Shown here in pieces: positions 26,099 through 33,299 of a stretch of DNA of 36,964 nt; the first letter of the stretch is position 1, and the number at the start of each line of letters is the position of its first letter. The translations under genes were made by a program, and so were the position numbers. The DNA is from Deltaproteobacteria bacterium (lineage in GTDB: Bacteria > Bdellovibrionota > UBA1018). Location: the NCBI GenBank assembly GCA_013286765.1, contig JABDFB010000009.1, positions 1 to 36,964 on the forward strand, read 5' to 3'. The notes under the pieces are model-generated. The model was not told the origin of the DNA. It saw only the letters and a list, made by a program, of their open reading frames with translations, and made no database searches.

Positions 26099-27508
26099 CT
26101 AGTTGAATACTTTTCCTTCGGGATTTACGCCAAATTCAGCAAATTCGCCGGATTCGTAAACCACCACCGTGGATTCAGGTCCAACTGCGATAGACTTAAC
26201 CTTGCCCTTCTCGTTGATTTTCTCAGCAAGAATAGGTTCCCACTCATGGCCGCTACGACCGAGCTGGCCCTTCGCATTATTACCCCAGGTGTAAACACGA
26301 CCGTCTGCCATCAAAACAGCGACATGCTTTTCACCGATAGCTACAGATGTTACGGCAGTAGCGCCTTTAACATTGCTTGGGCTGGGAATTATGACTTGTT
26401 TTGGTTCATTTCCATTAGAGCCGGTGTTGTCAAAGGTCTCGCCCCACATATACAAAGCACCGCTCTTTGTCACTGCAGCGCTCGCATTTGGGCCCAAAAA
26501 GACAGAAGCAACGAGTATTTGCTCTTCTTTGCTCTTATTGAAAAACTTTACTTCGGTAGGAGTAGGTTTCATCTCGGAATCACCATGACCTAGTTTTCCA
26601 GAGAGGCCATTACCCCATGTAAAAAGACGGGCGTCTTCGGTTACTGCGGCAGTGTGGTTCACACCTACGGCAACAGAAGCAACTGTAATACCTTTGAAAA
26701 AGGGAATAGGCCTTTTTTTACTTTGCGTATAGGATGCTTCAGGACCATAGTACCAGTCCTTTACACTTCTGTTGTACTGCCCAAGTTTACCATCTTTGCC
26801 TACACCCCAGGTATAGAGCTCACCGGCAGTTGTAACATAAGCTACATAGTCTGGCCCTAAAGCTACAGAAGCGACATTTTTTTCGATTTCGTTTTCTTTG
26901 AAAAGCGAGACTTTTACAGTTGGATAAATAGTTACAATATTGCCGTTATCTTTTGTGCTTATATCGATTACTTTCTGTCCTGAAAACTCGAGATCTCCGT
27001 TTTCTTTCACACGAGCAGAATAATTCGGGCCCGCTGCAACGTACCTGTATACGGGTAGCTTAACTCCAATGCTGCCATCCGTTAAAGATTCTTCCGTAAC
27101 CATCATCTGCATAGGACCAGAACCAAGACGAGTTCCATTTTGAGTTTGATTCAACCATTTGCCTTCGCTACCCCAAGAATAGACTACGCCATCTTGTAAT
27201 CTCAGGGCGTGAGTACTGCTAACTGAAATTGCGTTGTTCACCGCGATTTCGTTAATAGAGCCGTCAGTCTTATCACTATTGACATTGTCGGTGGTTTTTG
27301 AGGGCTCTTGGTTCTTGCCATCAGAGACACTCTGACCAATCGCAGAATTCTGAACGTTATTTGCGGATTGAACATCGGCGGATTTGCCAGGTTTTTCCTG
27401 ACTTCCCTGAGGTGCAGGGCTTGGCTGAGCGCCAGGATTAGAATTAGAACCGGAATCACAGCCGGTTACCATCAGACACAAGAATAGAGCAATCAAACTT
27501 TTTTTCAT
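26099..27508 (-). CDS. RCC1-repeat beta-propeller lipoprotein 3 (duplicate pair member)
   Basis: 469-aa lipoprotein with signal MKKSLIALFLCLMVTGC (C17). The linker starts NPGAQPSPAPQG and is Asn/Asp/Ser-rich to about residue 88. Seven blade cores can be traced: VYSWGSE, a degenerate LEFSGQK, LYTWGVG, LFTWGNG, LYMWGET, VYTWGNN and a degenerate FAEFGVN. Blades 3-6 are almost the same as in the next gene (GNGLSGKLGHGD, MKPTPTEV and FFNK shared). GAAAGGAA lies 12 nt before the ATG. It has its own terminator at 26041-26073 and sits in an isolated transcription unit. It is clearly one half of a tandem duplication with 27700-29076. Likely outer-membrane anchored; ligand unknown. Confidence 0.88.
   Translation of the reverse strand: MKKSLIALFLCLMVTGCDSGSNSNPGAQPSPAPQGSQEKPGKSADVQSANNVQNSAIGQSVSDGKNQEPSKTTDNVNSDKTDGSINEIAVNNAISVSSTHALRLQDGVVYSWGSEGKWLNQTQNGTRLGSGPMQMMVTEESLTDGSIGVKLPVYRYVAAGPNYSARVKENGDLEFSGQKVIDISTKDNGNIVTIYPTVKVSLFKENEIEKNVASVALGPDYVAYVTTAGELYTWGVGKDGKLGQYNRSVKDWYYGPEASYTQSKKRPIPFFKGITVASVAVGVNHTAAVTEDARLFTWGNGLSGKLGHGDSEMKPTPTEVKFFNKSKEEQILVASVFLGPNASAAVTKSGALYMWGETFDNTGSNGNEPKQVIIPSPSNVKGATAVTSVAIGEKHVAVLMADGRVYTWGNNAKGQLGRSGHEWEPILAEKINEKGKVKSIAVGPESTVVVYESGEFAEFGVNPEGKVFN
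27347..27443 (-). repeat. Near-identical linker segment shared with 28915-29011 (copy 1)
   Basis: This 97-bp stretch differs from 28915-29011 at only two positions, although the flanking parts of the two genes have diverged much more. It encodes the NPGAQPSPAPQG to SANNVQN linker start. The leader around the start codon is also duplicated: 27495-27532 equals 29063-29100 over 38 bp. Confidence 0.9.
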
Positions 27509-27569
27509 AACAACTTTAAATTCCTTTCAAAAATTTTTAATTAAATATCATTTATATAAAATTAATGCA

Positions 27570-27590
27570 ACAATATTGTAAACAATTGTT
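27570..27590. promoter_or_regulatory. Two adjacent 10-bp palindromes upstream of RCC1 lipoprotein 3
   Basis: ACAATATTGT (27570-27579) and AACAATTGTT (27581-27590) are both perfect palindromes and lie one base apart, 62-82 bp before the ATG at 27508 in very AT-rich DNA. They could be a tandem operator. The duplicate gene (27700-29076) lacks them at the matching place, so its regulation may differ. Confidence 0.35.
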
Positions 27591-27632
27591 TTATAAAGAT
27601 AAATTCACCAACCGCAAAACTGTAGAAAACAC

Positions 27633-27666
27633 GAAGGGCCTTCGCAAGTTTCTGCGAAAGCCCTTC
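27633..27666 (-). terminator. Rho-independent terminator of RCC1 lipoprotein 4
   Basis: GAAGGGCCTTCGCA (27633-27646) pairs with TGCGAAAGCCCTTC (27653-27666) with one mismatch, around a 6-nt loop. It is followed on the minus strand by GTGTTTTC. It is 34 bp past the stop at 27700. Confidence 0.75.
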
Positions 27667-27699
27667 CTTTAGTATGCAGTCCTCTATTCTTATCTAAGT

Positions 27700-29076
27700 T
27701 TACTTCTGCTCAATGCTCTCGCCAAACTCGTCATAGGTACCTTTTTCACGGAGCACTATGGTGCTCCTAGGTCCAACTGCAATCGCAACAGCCTTGCCTA
27801 ACTTATTTATTTCTCCCGCGGGCAGAGGTTCCCAGTCAGTACCGCTACGACCAAGTTGTCCTTTTGAATTATCACCCCAGGTATAAACCATGCCATCCTG
27901 AGTTAGGACAGCGACGTGTTTTTCGCTAATAGCTACTGAAGCAACCTTTACTAATTCTGAAGGATTGTTTGGGTTTGTGATCACAACCTGTTTAGGTGTC
28001 TCTCGGACCACAGTATTCAATTTATAACTGTCGGATTTAGAACCAACCAATTCGAGACCTTCAAAACAGTCGCCCCACATGTAGAGAGCACCAGTGCTTG
28101 TTACCGCTGCGCTGGAGTTCGGCCCTAAAGTAACAGATACAATATTTATTTTTTCATTTTCTTTATTAAAAAAATTCACTTCGGTAGGAGTAGGCTTCAT
28201 AGCAAAATCGCCATGGCCAAGTTTTCCAGAGAGGCCGTTACCCCATGTAAAAAGACGACCATCTACAGAAACTGCGGCAGTGTGATTTACGCCCACAGCA
28301 ACAGAGGCAATCGCAATGTCCTTAAAAAACGGCACAGCTCTTTTTTGGCTCTGTGAAAAGTCTGACTCTTTGCCAACCCATTTCCACAAGCTGTCCGACC
28401 ACGTTCCTAAGTACTGCCCAAGCTTGCCATCTTTACCATTACCCCAAGTGTAAAGCTCACCTTCCAACGTAACTAGCGCAACGTAATTAGGTCCTAGCGC
28501 TACAGAAGCGACATCTTTTATCCAGTCGTTACCAAGGAGCCACGATGCCTGATTACCAAAAATATCAAGCAGTCCATCTTCGGTAATTCGAGCTGTATAC
28601 TTTTCACCTGCTGAAATGAAGCGAAACGAAACTCCGCCATTCATTACTTCCTGAGCTCCAAAGCCCTTCCGCTCTCCAGTCGCGGTCTGTCCTAACCAAG
28701 AACCTTCCTTGCCCCAGGAGTACACAACGCCGTTCAATTGCGTGAGTGCATGAGTGCTGCTGACTGATAATCTATTAGTTTTCATGATCTCGTTAGCAGT
28801 AAAGTTCCGAGTCTGGCCTTGATCTGGTTGTTGCCCGTTGCCGCCATCGCCATTGGTCCCAGTTGAACCAGTATTACCTGCACCCTGATTGTTACCAGCG
28901 GCGCCACTAGCGGGATTCTGAACGTTATTTGCGGATTGAACATCGGCGGATTTGCCGGGTTTTTCCTGACCTCCCTGAGGTGCAGGGCTTGGCTGAGCGC
29001 CAGGATTAGAAACTGGACTAGATTCACATCCAGCTACCATCAAACATAGAAATAAAACAAATAAACTTTTTTTCAT
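27700..29076 (-). CDS. RCC1-repeat beta-propeller lipoprotein 4 (duplicate pair member)
   Basis: 458-aa lipoprotein with signal MKKSLFVLFLCLMVAGC (C17). The linker begins NPGAQPSPAPQGGQEKPGK as in lipoprotein 3. It then changes to Gly/Asn/Thr-rich (AAGNNQGAGNTGSTG, GGNGQQPDQGQ) to about residue 95. Seven blade cores are VYSWGKE, a degenerate LDIFGNQ, LYTWGNG, LFTWGNG, LYMWGDC, VYTWGDN and a degenerate YDEFGES. Blade 5 has an insert (FEGLELVGSKSDSYK) missing in lipoprotein 3. The leader and Shine-Dalgarno (GAAAGGAA) are identical to those of lipoprotein 3. It has its own terminator (27633-27666), so it is a separate unit. Same predicted location and unknown ligand as its twin. Confidence 0.88.
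   Translation of the reverse strand: MKKSLFVLFLCLMVAGCESSPVSNPGAQPSPAPQGGQEKPGKSADVQSANNVQNPASGAAGNNQGAGNTGSTGTNGDGGNGQQPDQGQTRNFTANEIMKTNRLSVSSTHALTQLNGVVYSWGKEGSWLGQTATGERKGFGAQEVMNGGVSFRFISAGEKYTARITEDGLLDIFGNQASWLLGNDWIKDVASVALGPNYVALVTLEGELYTWGNGKDGKLGQYLGTWSDSLWKWVGKESDFSQSQKRAVPFFKDIAIASVAVGVNHTAAVSVDGRLFTWGNGLSGKLGHGDFAMKPTPTEVNFFNKENEKINIVSVTLGPNSSAAVTSTGALYMWGDCFEGLELVGSKSDSYKLNTVVRETPKQVVITNPNNPSELVKVASVAISEKHVAVLTQDGMVYTWGDNSKGQLGRSGTDWEPLPAGEINKLGKAVAIAVGPRSTIVLREKGTYDEFGESIEQK
28915..29011 (-). repeat. Near-identical linker segment shared with 27347-27443 (copy 2)
   Basis: Second copy of the 97-bp block (two differences), inside RCC1 lipoprotein 4. Together with the identical 38-bp leader (29063-29100) and the related terminator, it shows that the duplication covered a whole transcription unit of about 1.5 kb. 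Confidence 0.9.
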
Positions 29077-29220
29077 AACAACTTTAAATTCCTTTCAAAA
29101 GCTGTAATTAAATAGCACAAAGGTACTAAAAAATAAATGAGTTTAATAAATCTAAACTAAACAACTATAATTCAAATAAGATTCTGATGGACGGTAGCCA
29201 AAGACAAAACCGCTCTGATT

Positions 29221-31071
29221 CTACTCCAGAAGAACTGGTTTATGTCTGTCCATGGTACTATGATTTTTATCAACTAAAGTGGTTGAAACGCTCGATTCAC
29301 CCCAAACGAAGACTTCGCCACTCTTCGTAAGGACTGCACTATTATCCGTTCCAAGCGCAACATCAACAACGTCGGGTTGAGTATTATCGAAGTTCAGGCG
29401 TACCGGCTTTAACCGAGGCTCACTATCACCGAGACCCAATTTGCCATGTGTTCCATCACCCCACATGTAGACTTGATGGTCAGTCAACGAAATCGCGGCA
29501 GAATGTACTGCCGACGCGACAACGGACTGAATCCGAATTCCTTCTAAAGCTTTAACCTTCTTTGGCAAATATTCATCTTTCCGATTGTCGTGGCCCAACT
29601 GACCAAATGAACCGGAACCCCAAGTGTAAACTTCCCCACTTTCCGAAACCGCCATACTGTAGAAACGCCCAGCTGCTACAAAAGTCATTCGAGGCTGGTG
29701 AGCTGTCTTCGAACCGGATTGATCGAATCTAACTAAATACGGATATTCTTGAATAGAAGTATCACCCGTACCGAGCTGTCCCTTTAAATTATGCCCCCAG
29801 GTATAAACCTGTCCTTTATCAGAGAGAGCGATGATATGCCCAGTTCCGGTATTACTGTCGCCGAAAGCAACCTGAACAATTTTAATTTCGTACTTTATAA
29901 AATACGGCACAGGCTTCGGTGTATCGTCGAAGGGTGAACTTAAAGGGTTAAGGCTAGAAAAAAGGCCAGATATGGTCGAAAGAATAAATGACGGATTACC
30001 CTGGCCTAGCTGATGGACAGAATTGTCTCCCCACAGATAGAGATCTTTATCTTGGGAGATGGCCGCTCTAACCGATGTCCCAAGAACAACCGAAGCGATC
30101 TTAATGCCTTTCGAGTCAAAATAAGTTTCTAAAGTTGGTTCATCTAAAAAATCCCCTTGAGACTTCGTTAAAGTCGCCCCCCAACTGTAAAGTCTACCTC
30201 CTCGTGATACAGCAGCGCTCTGCGCACCATAGGCATCTACTGAAACGAGGACTACCTTTTCTCCGTTGCTTTCTTGCACCTTGGTGACGTTGTCAAAGGA
30301 TTCATTGATTTTGGCCTTTTCCTGAGCTCGGTAGCCACCTGTCCCAAGCTGTCCCTGCCCATTCTTTCCCCAAACCCGAAGTAACTGCCCTTCCTTGAGG
30401 AGCTGTACGCCATGCATACTACCTAGGGCTAAAACTTTTTTAAATGGCTCCGGATGAATCACGGGATCATCACTAGAATCATCGTCAGAACTGGAATGAA
30501 CACCACCATTGCTATCTTCACTAGCACCAATACTGGCACTGCGCGAATCAAAACCCGCACTTAGGCCCGAAGATGAGCCAGGACTGAGGTTGGCATTGAG
30601 ACCAGAACTAGAAATCGGAGGGGAACTGGCCTTTGGCTTAGAATTAGCGCCGGCTCCGGTACTGGCCATAGAGTAGGTCCCGGTTTCGCCAGGAGCAGAG
30701 TTACTTGTTTTAGCAGGATCGAGTCCGCCATTTGTTCTTCTTCCCGCCCCGTCTGATTGTGCAGAATCTGCAAGACCAGTGGTCGATTTTTCGGTGCGTG
30801 GTACAGGGGCATTTAAATTACTGTTATTAATATATTTACTAGGGTAATTCAGATTTTCGGTAGACTCAGGAGCAGCGCTGCCTGAGGCGGCGTCTAAGGC
30901 ATCTGAATTTGTTGAGTTAGGCGCTTTCGTATCGTTGTTCTCGATAGACTGACCGACTATTCGATCAGTCGTCTCTGATGGGGCGGATACGTCGGAATCA
31001 GACCCGGAGTTACAAGCACTAGAGGCTGTAGCCAATAGCACTACCAGGCCTGTTTTAATTCTCTTCTTCAT
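29221..31071 (-). CDS. RCC1-repeat beta-propeller lipoprotein 5 (long Ser/Gly linker)
   Basis: 616-aa lipoprotein. The signal ends TASSAC (C20). A very long linker (about 21-205) is rich in Ser, Gly, Asn, Ala and Thr, with an acidic end (SSSDDDSSDDP). It could act as a flexible stalk. Seven RCC1 cores follow: LRVWGKN, LYSWGAT, LYLWGDN, VYTWGHN, VYTWGSG, VYMWGDG and VFVWGES. Several have the full GQLGTG/GKLGLG ending, so this is the most canonical propeller of the six. GAAAGGAT precedes the ATG at 31071 by 11 nt. A promoter with a perfect TTGACA is at 31124-31152. I see no clear terminator after its stop. Predicted at the outer membrane; ligand unknown. Confidence 0.88.
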   Translation of the reverse strand: MKKRIKTGLVVLLATASSACNSGSDSDVSAPSETTDRIVGQSIENNDTKAPNSTNSDALDAASGSAAPESTENLNYPSKYINNSNLNAPVPRTEKSTTGLADSAQSDGAGRRTNGGLDPAKTSNSAPGETGTYSMASTGAGANSKPKASSPPISSSGLNANLSPGSSSGLSAGFDSRSASIGASEDSNGGVHSSSDDDSSDDPVIHPEPFKKVLALGSMHGVQLLKEGQLLRVWGKNGQGQLGTGGYRAQEKAKINESFDNVTKVQESNGEKVVLVSVDAYGAQSAAVSRGGRLYSWGATLTKSQGDFLDEPTLETYFDSKGIKIASVVLGTSVRAAISQDKDLYLWGDNSVHQLGQGNPSFILSTISGLFSSLNPLSSPFDDTPKPVPYFIKYEIKIVQVAFGDSNTGTGHIIALSDKGQVYTWGHNLKGQLGTGDTSIQEYPYLVRFDQSGSKTAHQPRMTFVAAGRFYSMAVSESGEVYTWGSGSFGQLGHDNRKDEYLPKKVKALEGIRIQSVVASAVHSAAISLTDHQVYMWGDGTHGKLGLGDSEPRLKPVRLNFDNTQPDVVDVALGTDNSAVLTKSGEVFVWGESSVSTTLVDKNHSTMDRHKPVLLE

Positions 31072-31123
31072 ACTCTAAAAGATCCTTTCAGATAGATTCA
31101 CTATCTTCTTGAACTTTTTAAGC

Positions 31124-31152
31124 TGCTAACACCGTGCGACATGCGGTGTCAA
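31124..31152 (-). promoter_or_regulatory. Candidate promoter with inverted repeat, RCC1 lipoprotein 5
   Basis: On the minus strand, TTGACA (31152-31147) is followed 17 bp later by TTAGCA (31129-31124), or 18 bp later by TAGCAG. The spacer holds an inverted repeat, ACACCG (31129-31134) with CGGTGT (31144-31149). A repressor bound there would block polymerase; this is inference. Confidence 0.45.
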
Positions 31153-31235
31153 CTAATATTCTGAAGTAAATGGAATGAATGAAGAACTATCCACTCCTCC
31201 AAAGCCAATTAAGGGAATTCCGAGTGTGATAATTT

Positions 31236-33119
31236 CTATTGCGTTTTGTCTACGGGCAGCAGATCTGGCGCTTTTATAGGTCCGTTTGAGCCCCAGTGGA
31301 AGACTCGCCCATCTTTTGAAATGGCTGTAGCATCTTCAGGACCTACTGAAATAGAATCTATGTCGTACAGAGTTCGAATCCTTCTCGGCTCATTAGTTCC
31401 TAAGCCCCAAGTATAAACATACCCTTTCGTTGAAAGGGCAACAGCGTGCTTCGCACCTAGCGCGAAGGATTTGATCTTTATGTCTCTCTTATCATTCTGA
31501 AAGTAAGAAACTAGCTTTGGAGAAGAAACTCCGTCGTAGTCAGCATGTCCGAGCAAGCCATCCTTACCCGAACCCCAAGTATAGAGACCACCTTGCTTCG
31601 TAACTACTGCAGTTAAATCCTCGCCAAATACAACAGAGTGAATATCACCGAGCCCATGATCCGAGAAGTAAACTACCTTTTCGGGCGTGGCCAGGTCCGG
31701 GCATCCTAATATGGCTACACAAGGTCCAAATAAATTCAGATTCGAATGCTTACCCCAGGCATACACCTCGCCGTTTTCGGCTATAGCAGCGGTCATCCCA
31801 TCACCTAAAGCTACAGAAGATACATAAATTCTCCTGTCGCTCAAAAACTCTACTTTTTGTGGTCTTCCGTAAGACCTTTTATAGTCTGACCAAGGCAACC
31901 AAGATTTACCCCCGTCGACAAGATTCGAACCTGTGTTTCCATCTTTCCAGAGGCCCAGTTCTCCGTCGGAGCCATTGCCCCAGGTATAAAGCTCTTTGTT
32001 CTTGCTAATCAGCGCATTATGGTTTTTACCTATAAAGATGGATTCGACTCCGGTAGGGATATTTTTAAACTCTTCTACCAAAATAGGATTCAATTGCACG
32101 CCTTCGAATTTCAGAAATGTATATTTAGCTGGTATCAACTTCTCGTGGTAATCATCCAACAAGTAAGCACTCTGGACCCACGACCATAACCACGGCAACC
32201 ATTCTGCCGGTCGCTTTGTCCCATCACCAGAAGGACTGTCGGTTGGAATCGGCTGCCGTTCCAATAGCAAGAAATTATAGGTTTCCTCACGCGCCCAATT
32301 TTTGTTAAAATATTCAAGAAAAACATCGAAGCCATCCTTAGGCAACTCATTAGCCAATTTGACCATTTCTACACTATAAAGTCCTTCAATGGGCTTATTC
32401 TCTAGTTCCCAGTTTGCGATAGTTTTTCCCATTTCTTTAAGATTTTTGTTTGACCAACTATCATACTTATTGCCTAAATAGCCCCAAGAATAGACGTCGC
32501 CATTATCCAAAATGGCTATACTTTGACCGGCCATTTTTGCTGTTCCCGAGACCACTGAACTTACTTTCTTATCTTTAAAAAACATCTGGGGGTGTCGATT
32601 TGCTTCAGCCATTGGCCCTTGCTCAATGATTCCTCCATCCTGCGTAATTTCGACCCTATTACCCTCAGATCCAGTAGAAACTAATTTGCGCTGAAGATTA
32701 TGGGGCAGAGCCGGTGGCGCTGGAGGAGCGGGCGGTACTGGTGGACTTGGCGGACTTGGTGGACTCGGAGGACTTGGTGGACCTGGCGGATTCGGAGGAC
32801 TTGGTGGACCTGGCGGATTCGGAGGACTTGGTGGACCTGGCGGATTCGGAGGACTTGGTGGATTCGAAGGTGTTCCTGATGGCGGTGTGGTCGGGTCAGT
32901 AGGAGTTGTAGTCGAAGGGTCTGGTGTTCCAGATTGCCCTTCATGAGCGCCTTCTGGTTTTTTTTCGTCCGATTTTGGTTTGTCTTGCGGAGATTCCTGA
33001 AGGTGATTCGGATTTGCAGAAGGCGACTTTTGAGCGGAATCATCAGTGCTAGAATCACCACCTCCACCACAGGCAGTTAAACTTAAACAGACTAGTAAAA
33101 TAAAAACATATTTTTTCAT
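31236..33119 (-). CDS. RCC1-repeat beta-propeller lipoprotein 6 (Pro-rich linker, blade insert)
   Basis: 627-aa lipoprotein from the ATG at 33119, with signal MKKYVFILLVCLSLTAC (C17, LTAC lipobox). The frame is open 29 codons upstream, but that part precedes the signal and overlaps the promoter. The linker (18-145) is Lys/Asp/Ser-rich and then strongly Pro-rich (PPNPPGPPSPP units). Blade cores are a degenerate GGIIEQG, VYSWGYL, LYTWGNG, VYAWGKH, LYTWGSG, VYTWGLG and VFHWGSN. A Trp-rich insert of roughly 120 residues (including EWLPWLWSWVQSAYLLDDYH) interrupts the propeller between blades 2 and 3. It may be a separate binding or cap element. First gene of the array, with its own promoter and operator-like palindrome. 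Confidence 0.88.
   Translation of the reverse strand: MKKYVFILLVCLSLTACGGGGDSSTDDSAQKSPSANPNHLQESPQDKPKSDEKKPEGAHEGQSGTPDPSTTTPTDPTTPPSGTPSNPPSPPNPPGPPSPPNPPGPPSPPNPPGPPSPPSPPSPPSPPVPPAPPAPPALPHNLQRKLVSTGSEGNRVEITQDGGIIEQGPMAEANRHPQMFFKDKKVSSVVSGTAKMAGQSIAILDNGDVYSWGYLGNKYDSWSNKNLKEMGKTIANWELENKPIEGLYSVEMVKLANELPKDGFDVFLEYFNKNWAREETYNFLLLERQPIPTDSPSGDGTKRPAEWLPWLWSWVQSAYLLDDYHEKLIPAKYTFLKFEGVQLNPILVEEFKNIPTGVESIFIGKNHNALISKNKELYTWGNGSDGELGLWKDGNTGSNLVDGGKSWLPWSDYKRSYGRPQKVEFLSDRRIYVSSVALGDGMTAAIAENGEVYAWGKHSNLNLFGPCVAILGCPDLATPEKVVYFSDHGLGDIHSVVFGEDLTAVVTKQGGLYTWGSGKDGLLGHADYDGVSSPKLVSYFQNDKRDIKIKSFALGAKHAVALSTKGYVYTWGLGTNEPRRIRTLYDIDSISVGPEDATAISKDGRVFHWGSNGPIKAPDLLPVDKTQ
32767..32847. repeat. 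Three perfect 27-bp tandem repeats coding the Pro-rich linker
   Basis: Three identical 27-bp units at 32767-32793, 32794-32820 and 32821-32847, with partial copies on both sides (about 32740-32766 and 32848-32865). The unit is a multiple of three and encodes nine residues of the PP-N-PPG-PP-S type, so copy-number change would lengthen or shorten the linker without a frameshift. Inside RCC1 lipoprotein 6. Confidence 0.95.
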
Positions 33120-33147
33120 AAGCACCCGACAAAATTTAAACTGACTG

Positions 33148-33176
33148 ACTTTAACACAATGTGTTAATTCGGTCAA
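33148..33176 (-). promoter_or_regulatory. Promoter with palindromic operator, RCC1 lipoprotein 6
   Basis: On the minus strand, TTGACC (33176-33171) and TAAAGT (33153-33148) are separated by 17 bp. The perfect palindrome TTAACACAATGTGTTAA (33151-33167; 8-bp arms, 1-bp centre) fills most of the spacer and touches the -10 box. A bound dimeric regulator would compete with RNA polymerase. The start point would be about 20 nt before the ATG at 33119. Confidence 0.55.
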
Positions 33177-33299
33177 CCCATTTGCCAAGGACAAGGAAAA
33201 CAGCAAATCACCAAAATATTTTGACGATTTTAATTGAGATAAATTAAACTATTTAAATTTATTATAAATCCACCGTCTAACCCTGAAGACGCCTTCTTA

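Noticed and set aside
31366..31380. GTTCGAATCC, resembling a tRNA T-arm
   Set aside because: It lies inside the coding frame of RCC1 lipoprotein 6 and has no cloverleaf around it.
32767..32847. Possible CRISPR-like repeat
   Set aside because: The units are directly adjacent without spacers, in frame, and encode a Pro-rich linker.
32714..32902. Plus-strand frame with a regular LVDLADSED repeat
   Set aside because: It is the antisense reading of the 27-bp tandem repeat in RCC1 lipoprotein 6; the periodicity is fully explained by that gene.
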